Assembly: GCA_016169945.1 (NCBI GenBank)
Contig: JADLSH010000387.1
Location: 3,100,001 to 3,164,000 of the forward strand
Direction: 5' to 3'
Length of the DNA stretch: 64,000 bases
Source of the DNA: Trachythela sp. YZ-2020
Lineage: Eukaryota > Cnidaria > Anthozoa > Malacalcyonacea > Clavulariidae
The notes beneath the pieces are model-generated. The model was not told the origin of the DNA, did no database searches, and worked only from the letters and a program-made list of their open reading frames with translations. Position 1 is the first letter of the stretch, and each line of letters begins with the position of its first letter. Positions 1-10,005 of the stretch are shown here, in pieces. Made by a program: the position numbers and the translations under genes.

Positions 1-381
1 TCGGAATTGGCTTGGGGCCAATAAGGTGTTACTCGACGGTGGTTGATACCATGGTCGCTAAGGTACGAATAAAACTCTTCAGCCACAAACTGGGGTCCAT
101 TGTTTGTAACGGTCCATTGTGCTCTTTAGAATGAAAACTTCCGGCCATCGAGAACATGAATCCACGAGAACCAGAACTGACTCACCGCTAGGAAAAGGAC
201 CACATAGATCAGCATGTAAGACGGTCCAGGGACGTGAAGGCATTTCAGTCATGTTAAGTGGCTGTGGATATGACAGGGAGGACTGGGCCTGACAGGAAAT
301 ACAGGAACGAATCAAATGTTCAACATCTTTGTCGATGCCAGGCCACCAAACTTTCCCGCAACATGTGTTTCGTTCGAACAA
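1..381 (-). pseudogene. integrase, partial (gypsy 1)
   Basis: The frame 79-381 holds the end of the HHCC zinc-binding domain (CISCQAQ) and the start of the catalytic core, with the first acidic residue in LHADLCGPF. A one-base frame change near 105 moves the core to another frame, where NNGPQFVAEEF supplies the second catalytic region. This continues past the left edge of the window. The integrase inserts the cDNA into the host genome. The gene is both frameshifted and cut by the window. Confidence 0.87.
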
Positions 382-547
382 TCCCTTGGTGGCCTTCTTG
401 TGCCAATTGTAGTGTGGTTGATTGTAGGCTTGCTGGAATGATGATTCGCGACCTGCGAAGAAGTAAGGATCCTATAGCTGTCAGTTAATTTTTAACTGAA
501 AAATAGGGGCCAGTTTCGTTTGTTTTCTGCCATTCACCCGAGACGAC

Positions 548-1012
548 TTACTGGTGGACTTGCTGAAGGACGGGGTCTTTCACAGTTGCCTGCTCGAGTT
601 GGGTAAGGGTCATTGCTTTGGAAATTGCGTGGCGGGTAATGTAGTGGACATACTCCTCTGCAATGTTCCGTTCTCGGTGGGTGGTGGTTGGCAAGGGCAG
701 ACGAGATAACATATCAGCAGGGTTTGTGGCCCCAGGGGAATACTGCAGGCGAAACGTGTATGGTTGGAGGCGTAGTCCCCAGCGCTCAATTCTGGCTGGG
801 GGTTTTGAGGTGGGACTATAAATCACCTCAAGGGGTTTGTGGTCAGTAAGCAGGTCGAAGGTGGTTCCATATAGGTAAAGATGGAACTTTTCGCAACCAC
901 AAACAACGGCCAGGGCCTCACGCTCGGTTTGGGAGTACCGACGTTCCACCGGGGTAAGTGTTCGACTGGCATACGCAACAAGTCTCACCGCACCTTGCTG
1001 TGTTTGAGTCAA
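548..1012 (-). pseudogene. RNase H domain (gypsy 1)
   Basis: A 154-residue frame has the gypsy RNase H signature: VAYASRTLTPVERRYSQTER, then LLTDHKPL, then SPGATNPADMLSRLP. This domain removes the RNA strand during reverse transcription. It follows the RT directly but in a different frame. Its C-terminal part runs into the linker before the integrase. Confidence 0.9.
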
Positions 1013-2118
1013 AATACAACAGGGCTTGCATCAACACGTAAATGGATAGGGGCGGTAGGGTCATAGTGGCCATAACAAAGTCACCAGTTAACATTGTCCT
1101 GAGTTTATCAAAGGCAGACTGGTGGGAGTTGGTCCATTGCCATGGCACGGCCTTACGAGTTAACTCGGAAAGGGGACAAGCAATGGTGGAAAAATGGCGC
1201 AGACAGAAACTGGCGAGGCCCAGAAAACTGCGAACTTCTGAAGCATTCTTGGGTGTTGGGGCATTACGAATAGCCTCAACTGACTGGTTGTTTGGGCGAA
1301 CACCACGCGCAGAAATGTCAAAGCCAAAAAATGTAATTTCTGGAGCACTGAACATGCATTTTTCACTGTTTACTGTAAGTCCGCGTTCTTGAAGTCGACT
1401 GAGTACACCATGGAGATTCCTGTCATGTTCCGATTTGTCCTTGCCGAAAACAATTATATCGTCCGAAATGTTCTTGACCCCCGGTAGGCCATGTAGAACT
1501 TGTTGAATCGCGTGCTGATAAATCTCGGGAGCAGCCAATATCCCGAACATGGGACGTTTATACCGGTACAAGGCGTCGTGTGTGGCAAATGTGGTCAATT
1601 CTCTGGATTTCTCATCCAGTTCAATTTGATGGTACCCCCACTTCAGGTCTAATTTGGAAAAAACTGCAGCCCCGTTTAGATCCTGGAGGCTCTCTTCGAT
1701 TGTAGGAATCGGATACCGCTCTCGCATTACAGCCGTATTTACCTGGCGCATGTCTACGCAGACTCGGATTTCACCACTGGATTTTGGTACGACCACCAAA
1801 GGCGAGACCCAGGGTGTCAAGTTTAGCTGAGACTTGCTTGCGGACGTGGAATGGAACTCGACGCGCAGGCTGGGCAACAGGTTTGATGTTGGTGTTGATG
1901 GAAATTTTCTGCTGGTAATCAGTGAGTTTTCCTACCCCATCAAAGACATTGGGGTATGTTGGCGAAGGGATTGGGGAGACACAGCACAGTTGATGGATGA
2001 CACTTGGGGTCCAACCTGCAAAAGTCCCAGTTGAGTGGCAGTTTGCCTTCCGAGAAGACAACCAGCGTGTTTGTTGTGCACCACTACGAACTTTGCCACG
2101 ATTTCTCTGGAGTTGCAT
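918..2118 (-). pseudogene. reverse transcriptase (gypsy 1)
   Basis: The segment 1771-2118 gives the region just upstream of the RT. The frame 918-1877 gives the fingers and palm, including LVVVPKSSGEIRVCVDMR, FSKLDLKWGYHQIEL and the catalytic motif ISDDIIVF, where many gypsy RTs have YxDD or FxDD. The tail overlaps the RNase H frame but reads out of frame there, so a frameshift lies near 1000-1100. It is the polymerase of the element and is inactive in this copy. Confidence 0.9.
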
Positions 2119-2119
2119 T

Positions 2120-2338
2120 TTACCCGACCGGAGATTGTGCCCAGGATATGAAGTGGGGTCGTAGAACCGTATGCATAAAACGAAGGTTAGAAGGCATCAA
2201 TTGGACGCCTTTTTGCGCTTTTAAACGATGATAAGTTTCCAAATCAAGCACATTCACACTAGCCCCCGAGTCGATGAGCATTTGCACCGGAATGTGTTCA
2301 ATTTCCAACGTATGGAGGTTGTCCAAACGATGATACAT
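2120..2338 (-). pseudogene. aspartic protease (gypsy 1)
   Basis: A 72-residue frame contains the retroviral-type active-site motif LIDSGASVNV. D-S-G replaces the commoner D-T-G, as in many gypsy elements. In the family this dimeric aspartyl protease cuts the gag-pol polyprotein. It sits between the zinc knuckles and reverse transcriptase as expected. Its frame is not continuous with either neighbour. Confidence 0.8.
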
Positions 2339-2428
2339 TATGAGCTGTGAGAGTATAAATAAACATTCGTTTTCTGACGAGTCGTCGTCTGACTGTTCGA
2401 GTTGTCGAGTATGTTCCCTATAGTTCTT

Positions 2429-3204
2429 TTATTTGCTGGTCTTTTGGCGACAGACCCGAGCAAAATGACCAGACTTGCCACAATTTCGGCAGGTTTTGTC
2501 GAGTGCAGGACATTGGGCATCCTTCGCACGGTGCCCTTCGTTTCCACAACAATAACAAGTAGATTTTCGCCTATTATTGTCTTCACGCTTCGCAGAATTA
2601 CGCCGTGGTTGTTGAAAATCTCTCTTTTGCTCAATGGAGTTGAGGTGAGTCGAAGAATCAAACTTTTGTTCGACTTCTAAGGCCTGGCGGTCTGTCAGTT
2701 CGAACGAACGAGCGATAGCTAATAAATTTTGCAATATTAATTCTTTTTCTCGCAGTAAACGGCGGCGAAGAAGCATTCGAAACACACTTTTCAATGACTT
2801 GGTCACGGATTATTTCATCTAGACCTGCACTGAATTGACACGTTTTACTGCAAGAGTTCTCAAGCGAGTTACAAAAGCGTCCATGGACTCGTCGCCGCTT
2901 TGGACTGCTTGCTGAAACCATGTCGTTCGAAAGCTACATTTTTGCACGGGTTAAAATGTTCGTTCAATTTCTCGAGTGCTGTTTTGTAGTCGTCACCCGT
3001 GTCAGGCAACGTTTCGAATATTTCTTGTACGTCTGCACCAGCTAAATGAAGTAAGATAGCACGCTTTTGCTTTTGATCTGAGATACCTGAAGCACGAATG
3101 TAGTAATCTAGCGATTTCGTCCATTTCTCCCAACGTTGCGCCAACGAACTCGTTTCGGAAACAGAAAAGGGTGGGATAGCCGGTAAATCAAGAACCTTAG
3201 CCAT
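2429..3204 (-). pseudogene. gag-like protein with two CCHC zinc knuckles (gypsy 1)
   Basis: The ORF starting at 3204 gives the N-terminal capsid-like part, with a W-x-x-W region of the retrotransposon gag type. Frames at 2658-2921 and 2429-2806 continue it. The last segment holds two nucleocapsid zinc knuckles, CYCCGNEGHRAKDAQC and CRNCGKSGHFARVC. The first is close to C-X2-C-X4-H-X5-C and the second fits C-X2-C-X4-H-X4-C. In this family the protein packages element RNA into particles. At least two frame changes break the reading frame, so this copy cannot make a complete protein. Confidence 0.88.
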
Positions 3205-3230
3205 TTGATATGAGATTCTGATGCTTTTAC

Positions 3231-3246
3231 TTTATCCTCGTCGCCA
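3231..3246 (-). other. primer-binding site of gypsy 1
   Basis: The minus strand reads TGGCGACGAGGATAAA just upstream of gag. TGGCGACGAGGA-type primer sites recur in animal gypsy elements. It places the inner end of the 5' LTR at about 3247-3250. Confidence 0.65.
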
Positions 3247-3720
3247 GTTATAGTGTTTCTTTAATCGCTTTATTATCTTGCTTTTCTATATACACTCGGG
3301 ATACCACACTGACCTCACTATCCCTTCCTCCGTCCCTCGTGTTCCCCCATGTGACCGTTACGTCACAGACACTACAGACATGAATCTGATTCTCGAATAC
3401 TTTTGTCCGATTCTCGACGTAAATTCTGATGCTTGAACACTCTTGTCCGATTCTCGACATGAATTCTGATTCTCGAATACTTTTGGTCGAAACGGCGCGC
3501 CATAGGCATAGCTGAGCATTAACCGCAAATTTGTGTATATATGATGAGAGTGATGCCAGTATAAGGTATGCGTAAATATCAAGGTTTTTTCTCGGCATTT
3601 CGTTCGATTGGACTAATGGTAGAAGGTGTTTGTAGATTGAATATATAAACGAAAATTTATATACATTTATATACATATATCCTAGCTCCAGGTTGAACAT
3701 ACAGAACAAATTTTTTATTG
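3247..3720 (-). repeat. probable 5' LTR of gypsy 1 (outer end not resolved)
   Basis: This stretch lies directly outside the primer-binding site and has no coding potential. It includes about 2.7 copies of a roughly 41-bp tandem repeat at 3380-3490, with the core GATTCTCGAATACTTTTG. The second LTR is outside the window, so the outer boundary cannot be set. A block near 3690-3712 also occurs near 14455-14485, so part of this stretch may be a separate repeat. Confidence 0.45.
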
Positions 3721-4008
3721 TCTATAAAACTTAGTCCTCTCGTCGGGGAATTCTGGCCCTGATAAATATTGCATGTAAATTTAAACGAACAGTAATTTTT
3801 ACATCTAAATACGTGAGACACGAAACCCAGTTTGACGCTAAATATTTCTCGTTTATATTCTTATGCTAATTATATTTGAGTATCAAATATCTCAAATATC
3901 TCAAGCAAAACATGGCGTCCAAACTAGATACTCACAGCATTATTCATATTATATAATATCTTGATGTTAGTTCACTGGGAAATGTACTGCATACGTGTAA
4001 GCGTTTAA

Positions 4009-4293
4009 ATGAGCTCGCTTTGGATGCCAAATATCTGTGGAAGACTGAAATTCACAGAATGCGAGCGTCGTATTATTTGGTTGTGCTTCGATGCTGAATC
4101 GTCAGGAGTGCAAGAGGTTTTAGAGCGAGCTTTAAAGAGCGTCAGCAATATTCGCGTGGTTTCAGACAATATGTATGATGATATTTTTGAAAAGTGCGGT
4201 CCCGTGGTTGCCAAGTTGTTTAAGATGCTTAAAAATACTTGTCACGACCTGGAGACAGGTCATCCTCGGGAGATTGATAATCGCGGTAATTGA
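4009..4293 (+). CDS. hypothetical 94-residue ORF
   Basis: An open frame of 94 residues starts ATGAGCTCG, with mixed composition and no family I recognise. It sits between gypsy 1 and the left piece of locus A. Locus B has no matching sequence, so it is not clearly part of that gene. No intron signals or transmembrane segments stand out. It may be an exon of an unrelated gene or a chance ORF. Confidence 0.2.
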   Translation: MSSLWMPNICGRLKFTECERRIIWLCFDAESSGVQEVLERALKSVSNIRVVSDNMYDDIFEKCGPVVAKLFKMLKNTCHDLETGHPREIDNRGN

Positions 4294-4560
4294 TAACACG
4301 GTAATTGATAACACAAGAACTTCTTTGATATAATTACAAAAATATACAAATTCAGCATGCAGCAAAAAATCAAATTTTCTAGCCTTAAAACATCACAAAT
4401 GTAAAATTGTCACGACATTCGTCACGACCACTGCAGATTGTGTATATAGTTTCACGACATTCATCACGTATTTGACACATTTTCGTCACCACACTCGTCA
4501 AGAGTTAAATAAACAGATAATGACCACCTGTCGTGTGGTCGTTATTTCGCATCATTTGAA
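4294..4560. repeat. non-coding stretch with repeated TCACGACATTCGTCACG motif
   Basis: No gene is seen. Degenerate repeats of CACGACATTCRTCACG occupy 4410-4500. The reverse complement of the same motif occurs near 61475-61510, so it belongs to a dispersed repeat. Confidence 0.4.
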
Positions 4561-4574
4561 AAGCATTTAATTTA

Positions 4575-4983
4575 AAAACGTGTATTTCTCGTAGAAAAGC
4601 ATATAAACTTTGATATTTTAAACAATATTAAATACTACTTAGGTCTCAAGTTTACAAATTTGGTTCACAAATTAATTCCGCCTTTTATCCTGCGTACAAA
4701 ATCATTGACTGATATCCGCGTTTTACTTTTGGGTTATCAACAAATTACTTCAGTTGTCATATAGTTAAGCATCGCAGTATCTTATGAAAATGCTGTTAGC
4801 ATATTTTGTAGCTATATATTCACATCATTGATGCTGCCCTACTGGTGCTTATTATTCTCCTGATGAGATAACGGAGTTTCAGGAAAGATTTGAAGCACTT
4901 AGAGAACCTTTTGATATGATTTACAAGGAAATTGGTGAAACTCAGCCGCCATTAGGGTCATCATTCTTTTACTGGTTTGCTAA
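4575..4983 (+). pseudogene. locus A, left part: first exon region of a duplicated unknown gene
   Basis: Positions 4575-4810 match the non-coding lead-in 45262-45500, and 4833-4983 match the coding exon starting near 45748 of locus B with few differences. The shared coding stretch reads DEIAEFQERF in B and is disturbed in A. The match stops at 4983, where the 3' LTR of gypsy 2 begins, and resumes at about 10645. This copy is therefore split by about 5.66 kb of inserted DNA and cannot be functional. The protein family is not recognised. Confidence 0.8.
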
Positions 4984-5188
4984 TGTAGCAGTCTACCGGT
5001 TAAGTAGGACAACCACAATTGTGTTTAAAACAACTTTATTTCATCTGTAAAATCGCTAAAATATAGAACCCAAAACAATGCAACGTTCGAACGTGTTCCT
5101 TTTTTAATGCGCCTGCAAACAAAACTTACAGCGGCTTGCTATTCAAAAATCAACAATACTTAATATAATAACACATAACTCCTACACA
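4984..5188 (-). repeat. 3' LTR of gypsy 2
   Basis: The 205-bp stretch starts TGTAGCAGTC and ends TCCTACACA on the plus strand, so on the minus strand it starts TGTG and ends with ACA, giving TG...CA ends. It abuts a purine-rich tract on its inner side and locus A sequence on its outer side. A minus-strand AATAAA lies near 5036-5041. Confidence 0.75.
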
Positions 5189-5203
5189 TTCCCCTCCCAA
5201 AAG
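5189..5203 (-). other. polypurine tract of gypsy 2
   Basis: The minus strand reads TTTTGGGAGGGGAA immediately before the 3' LTR. This is the expected place and composition for the plus-strand primer of an LTR retrotransposon. Confidence 0.7.
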
Positions 5204-5355
5204 GAATGGCGTCCCGACATTCAGTTAACGTACTGTTCGTATACTGTACATGTATACTGAACTGATACTGTTCATTCGTTCTCTTTGCTAATTACTCTGT
5301 GCGAGAGCAACTGTCAATTAAATATTTAAGAAGCCAGCCAGCTTCGAAATACATT

Positions 5356-5637
5356 AGGCCGTAGGATGAGGGTCGAAAATATGCTTAGAAAACAGATTCC
5401 GTAGCACCCCTCGTGTAACTACATAATTTTTACATGAATCAATAGATTAGAACGTACTTAGTTAGAATCCACTTCCCCCCAAGCGAAATAGTTGCACAAA
5501 TTGAAGTACAACCTCTCCAAAGTTCGGGCTTCCTCGTGTTTCCAAATCATGAACGGCCATTGTTGTGTTGCAACTACGCATGCGCTTGACCACAAAACAC
5601 TTAATGCGCACGCGCAGATAGGAAAACTGATCTCAAT
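5356..5637 (+). repeat. left long terminal inverted repeat
   Basis: This is the mirror copy of 8131-8400, with scattered substitutions and short indels. The left arm has an extra stretch near 5391-5402. Identity stops sharply at TGATCTCAA on the inner side. Confidence 0.75.
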
Positions 5638-6384
5638 AAAACACGCATATTCAAGATGGCTACTAATGACGATATGTCGAATATTCGAATATCCTCATGT
5701 TTTATGCATTTTGAAGGCGTAACCGAGCAACTTTCTAAAGTTACTCGTCAAAGGCTTAAGAAATTTGTCGATTGCAGGAATAAATGGGCGAAACTTAATT
5801 GCCTGCAAGCTGAGATAGCGAAGGATTCGTATGATAAGTTTGATGACGAATTCGTCAATTATTCATACTTGGCAGAGAACACAAACGAAAGTTTTGATTT
5901 AGAATGGTACCACCACATGAAATGCTACAAGAAATTTAGCGATGAAGAAAAGATCCGTAGGAAAATGGAGCTAGTACAAGCACGGAAAAGGTCGCTAATA
6001 CCGTAGACCACACATGCCACATGGAACCAGCATTTACCAGCCGTGGAACCCAGAAGAAAGATTACACGCAATTCAGTCATTTCAGTGGAACCAAGTAAGA
6101 CCTTGCCTCAAAGAAACAAGCATGTACTACCAGAATGCTGCATTATTTGTGGAAGAGATTCGTCTTGGTTTTCAAGAGACAAGGTATGATTATGTACAAT
6201 TTCTTGTGTACAGTATCTTTATATTCTATGGACCACCTTTTGGTGGAAAAGTTGTCATATTGTGCCTTACTGTCTTGTGCATATACCTATATGGCTATAT
6301 GATATTTTAGAGTACCTATTGGGTGCGTTGGATCTTAATGGGTTAATTATCCAGATAATAAGTTTATTTAAACAAGCATAATAT

Positions 6385-6449
6385 AAGCTACTCTGGATTG
6401 TAAAGTTTATGAACACAATGTTCATAAACTTTACAAACCAGAGTAGCTT
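6385..6449. repeat. 65-bp hairpin in the intron
   Basis: Arms 6385-6414 and 6420-6449 are 30 bp each, complementary except for one position, around a 5-base loop (ACAAT). It lies in the intron of the nested gene-like unit. It could be a tiny palindromic insertion or a structured RNA element. Confidence 0.85.
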
Positions 6450-6491
6450 TATTTTAATACCTGGTTAATTTGTCAAATTCACCCTGCTTTA

Positions 6492-6887
6492 GGGGCTGTT
6501 TATATGAAACCTGGGCTGGCTCGCTGACCGGGCCAGCCCGGTAAGCGGGATGAATTTGTCTTGTGTTTATATGAGAAAATTTCATCCCAGCAGGCAGGAT
6601 GATTTTGTTGTTTTGACCTTTGACATTGTTTTGACAGTTCTTAAAAATAGCTTACACAAATTGGTGGTGGCGTCTCTTTCAACTTTCATCCCGGCAACCG
6701 GGCTGACCCGGTTAGTGAGTGTTTATATGGGGAAATTTTCATCCTGGTAAGCGAGATCTCGCCTTTTTCAAGCGCTTGTCCATATAAACGCACACTAGTT
6801 TTTACTATAAAATCAATCACATGGCGAGATCTTGCTAAGCGGGCTGGCCGGTCAGCGAGCCAGCCCGGGTTCCATATAAACAGGCCC
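6492..6887. mobile_element. Harbinger-like MITE, copy 1
   Basis: This 396-bp element has about 40-bp terminal inverted repeats (GGGGCTGTTTATATGAAACC at the left, GGGCCTGTTTATATGGAACC as the complement of the right) and is flanked by TTA on both sides (6489-6491 and 6888-6890). A 3-bp TTA/TAA duplication with a GGG-starting TIR is typical of PIF/Harbinger. It has no coding capacity. It lies inside the intron of the nested gene-like unit. Confidence 0.88.
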
Positions 6888-7541
6888 TTAGTTGGTAAAT
6901 GCCATTTTTAAACAGGCATTCTAAACTTGTATGATTTGTGTAGAAAACACAAAAGAGAAGAGGAACACCACTAGTGTTGGCAAGTACAATTGATGCTGGC
7001 TTATTACGTACAGCTGCTGAGAGGAAAAATGATGAGCGGATACTTGTGCAGATTAGAGATAAAGACTGTGTTGCATTGGAGGTCCGCTACCACAAAGTTT
7101 GCTATAGCAACTATACCATATTCCTTGCAAGGGAGGCAAAGACGACCACAACATGTGCACCACCAGTGTATGAAATATCTTACAATGTATTCTGTAAAGA
7201 AGTCATTGAAACTGAAATCCTCAAGGGAAAGCAATAAAGTACATGATTGAGAAATTTGTTGTCATTGCTAAGGAAACTGAGAATGTGGATGCATCGAAAT
7301 ACAGGTCTTCGAGCTCAAGCAGCAGCTAATTAACAGTTATCCCCAGCTGGTATTCTATTTGCCTAAATCTAGAAATGTTAGTGAAATTGTGTATGCTGAG
7401 AACTTGGATACTTCTGATTTAGTTGAGGAACATATGTTGAGTAAAGCTGAAAATAGTGATGAAGAATTTGATGAAGGCGACTGCATAAATAAACAAGGAA
7501 CCTGGACTAATAAAATTGATGGGAAGAGAGTTAGAAAATAA

Positions 7542-8130
7542 ATAAGATTGTGAACACCGAGTAATACTTATTTATGGCATATCGTAATTTATCTATTAAG
7601 CACCCCCCTGCCCCTCTCCTGTAAGCAATTAATTTATAAAATTGTGAAGCATGAAAGTATTGTATTTTAAAGATAATTATGATATTTTACTGATACTTTG
7701 GTACGTAACATCACTGTACCCGATGTTGCGTATTTATATAGAGAATCAAACGTGCAAACAGACTCTTTGTATATATTAGAAATAAGCCCCAAATTAATAG
7801 AGAAATTACGGTATGCGTGTTCTATAATGTTTAGGATTGTGATAATATTTAAAGCCTGAAAAACAGATTTGCTTGCAAAAACGTCATGCAATTGCTGTAG
7901 TATAAAATTTTTACATCATATTTTTAATAAGTTATTGTAATGTTGGCTTGGAAGTGTTCCTGGCGAGGGCTTGACACGGTACATTGCTCAGAATGTTTGG
8001 CGAACTCCATTAAAATGCACAGAACATAAAAATATCATATATTTTAAAACAATCCGATGTCATCTTGTATTACTTCAGCCCTGCTTTCGCACATTTCATA
8101 ATTTTTTTCTTGTCCAGTTCTGCGTTGAGA
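7542..8130. other. no gene seen; inner 3' part of the long-TIR element
   Basis: AT-rich sequence with no convincing exon. Short ORFs on both strands look like chance frames. Confidence 0.4.
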
Positions 8131-8400
8131 TCAGTTTTCCTATCTGCGCGTGCGCATTAAGTGTTTTGTGGTCAAGCGCATGCGTAGTTGTAACACAACA
8201 ATGGCCGTTCATGGATTTCGAAACACGAGAAAGCCCGAACTTTGGAGAGGTTGTACTTCAATTTGTGCAACTATTTCGCTTGGGGGGAAGCGGATTCTAA
8301 CTAAGTAAGTTCTAATCTATCCATTCATGTAAAAATTATGTAGTTACACGAGGGGTGCTACGGAATTGAACATTTTCGACCCTCATCTCACGGCCTACAT
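8131..8400 (-). repeat. right long terminal inverted repeat
   Basis: This is the mirror copy of 5356-5637. It overlaps the last codons of the gypsy 2 integrase ORF (stop at 8336), so that C-terminus is probably read through from the inserted repeat and is not native gypsy protein. Confidence 0.75.
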
Positions 8401-9975
8401 GTTCCACAACAGTCTGATTACCAGCGTCTGCTACTGATAATTGTAGTCTAGCTTTGCGGCAGAACTGCTCATCTCCGTATCTTGAAGGGGGTCTGGATTC
8501 TCTACCGGAACGAGTAACAGCCGTGGGTACAGGTGGATTATCTGGTGGTTCAACTTCGGGCTCTGGGACATCACCTGGTGGGAACTGTGGTACTGGTGGT
8601 GCATCTTCAAAAACAGGAGCTGCTGGTTCGGCTGCTACTGGTGGATCTATAACCGGTGGGGGTATAGAGGGTTGGAATTCCGGGGCTTCTGCGCGCAGAA
8701 TAACGATGTCGTTAATATCGCCGTCTTCATTATCCTCGTCTTCGGACGAATCTTCGCTAGAGCTGTTTGCAGAAACGTTGGATTGATGTATACTATCATC
8801 TGGAGTAGCGGGTTTTCCCCGTTCCATCTGTGGGATTACGTTAAACGGAAGAAGTAGGTTACGATGTAATGTTCTTTCCTTCCCACCATGCTCAGGTCGC
8901 ACAACATAAACTGGTAGGTCAGGGATCTTTCGGATGACGACATATGGCGTGTTTTCCCATCGATCGGCAAGTTTCTGCTTCCCCCTGATGCTAAGGTTTC
9001 TCACAAGAACTCGGTCGCGAGCCGCAAGTGTTGCTTCTCGGGCATGGGCGTCGTAGCGTTGTTTGTTGGCAGAGGATTTCTTCTGCATCTCTCGAGAAGC
9101 TATGTCGTAGGCATGAGAAAGACGGGCACGTAAATCTTCAGCGTAGGTTGTGTACGGGCGGCGTTCTTGAGGACTTCCAGGGACGCCAAGAGTGATGTCA
9201 ATAGGAAGACGGGGTTGCTGTCCAAACATCAGAAAATGTGGAGAGTAACCAGTAGACGCGTGTTTCGTACAATTGTAAGCGTGTACTAAAGGGCCAACGA
9301 AACTTGGCCAAGCGTGCTTCTTGTCATCCTCCAGGGTTCCCAACATATCCAGTAAGGTTCGATTAAAACGTTCCGTCTGCGCGTTTCCCTGTGGATGATA
9401 GGGCGTGGTCCGTGTCTTGGCGATGTTAGCTATGTTGCAAAGATCTTTTATTAGCCTCGATTCAAAGTCACGTCCTTGGTCGGAGTGCAGACGTTTGGGG
9501 AAACCGTATTGCATCAGTATATTCTCCCAAAGAAGTTTCGCCACCGTTGTTGCTTTCTGGTTGCGTGTAGGAAACGCCCAAGAGAATTTTGTAAAGGCAT
9601 CAGTGACTACAAGGATGTTCTCATAACCCCCCTTCTCCAATGACAAGAAGTCCATAGCCAGTAACTCCATTGGTTCTGAAACCTTTATTGGGACTAATGG
9701 AGCTGGAGCTGGATCTCGTGCTTCACACAACGTTCACAACGGTGAAGATATTCTTCAACGTCTCCCGCAAGATTTGGCCAGTAGAAGCGTTGTCTCACTA
9801 GGTCGAGTGTTCTGTCACGACCAAGATGGCCAACGTCATTGTGTAGTCCACAGAGGGCGATGCTACGGAGAGATTTTGGAAGGACTAGTTGCAGTCGTGA
9901 GACGTCTTGTGGAAGATGCAACTGTTCGTCACGAGAACGGCCATCATTTGTCTTTGAGTTAAGTATCGTTAACAC
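8336..9975 (-). pseudogene. integrase (gypsy 2)
   Basis: The frame 9694-9975 holds the zinc-binding domain, with H-N-D-V-G-H and C-E-R-C. The frame 8336-9730 holds the catalytic core with the D,D-35-E triad at residues 27 (AMDFLS), 84 (HSDQGRDF) and 120 (QTERFNR), then a C-terminal domain and a proline- and acid-rich tail. The two frames overlap out of phase near 9700, so one frameshift separates them. The triad is complete. The final part of the tail overlaps the inserted long inverted repeat. Confidence 0.92.
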
Positions 9976-10005
9976 TTTACCAATTACTTTGTCTTCACGT
10001 TGGAG

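Larger units (their letters stand above)
1..3204 (-). mobile_element. Ty3/gypsy retrotransposon 1, decayed, cut by window edge
   Basis: Reading down the minus strand from 3204, the order is gag, zinc knuckles, protease, reverse transcriptase, RNase H and integrase, the normal Ty3/gypsy gag-pol order. Each domain lies in a separate frame with stops between, so the copy is inactive. The integrase runs off the left edge of the window, so the 3' LTR lies outside. A primer-binding site at 3231-3246 marks the 5' end of the internal region, so the 5' LTR should start just above it. Classification rests on domain order and motifs. I could not find both LTR ends. Confidence 0.93.
5656..7541 (+). pseudogene. 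two-exon gene-like unit with Cys/His zinc-binding pattern, degenerate
   Basis: Exon 1 (5656-6183) starts ATGGCTACTAATGAC. It is open except for one in-frame TAG at 6004-6006, then continues in the same frame to CCIICGRDSSWFSRDK and a GT donor at 6184. Exon 2 starts after the AG at 6942-6943 and reads in phase through LVLASTIDAGLL, AAERKNDERILVQ and YHKVCYSNY. Two later frame changes near 7230 and 7310 lead to LVFYLPKSRNVSEIVYAENL and a stop at 7541. The C-x-x-C and H-x-x-x-C spacing suggests a zinc-binding fold. I recall similar proteins as an expanded unnamed group in cnidarians and other animals, but assign no function. Confidence 0.6.
5356..8400 (+). mobile_element. roughly 3-kb element with about 280-bp inverted repeats, inserted in gypsy 2
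   Basis: Positions 5356-5637 and 8131-8400 are inverted copies. Read inward, both ends go from AGGCCGT to GCGCAGATAGGAAAACTGAT. The outer flanks share ACAT (ATACATT on the left, ACATGTT on the right), a possible short target duplication. The element splits the 3' end of the gypsy 2 pol frame. Inside is a plus-strand spliced gene-like unit (5656-7541) rather than a recognisable transposase. The long TIRs and internal gene suggest a DNA transposon or a transposon-borne cargo gene. The superfamily is undetermined. Confidence 0.65.

Noticed and set aside
4420..4510. Regulatory array of CACGACATTCRTCACG
   Set aside because: The same motif appears in complement near 61.5 kb in an unrelated context, so a dispersed repeat is simpler.
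6014..6310. 98-residue ORF at 6014 as a separate gene
   Set aside because: It is out of frame with the exon 5656-6183, which reads through here after a single nonsense codon, and it runs into the intron.
8454..8786. Glycine- and serine-rich ORF on the plus strand
   Set aside because: It is the antisense of the proline- and acid-rich tail of the gypsy 2 integrase; composition explained by that.
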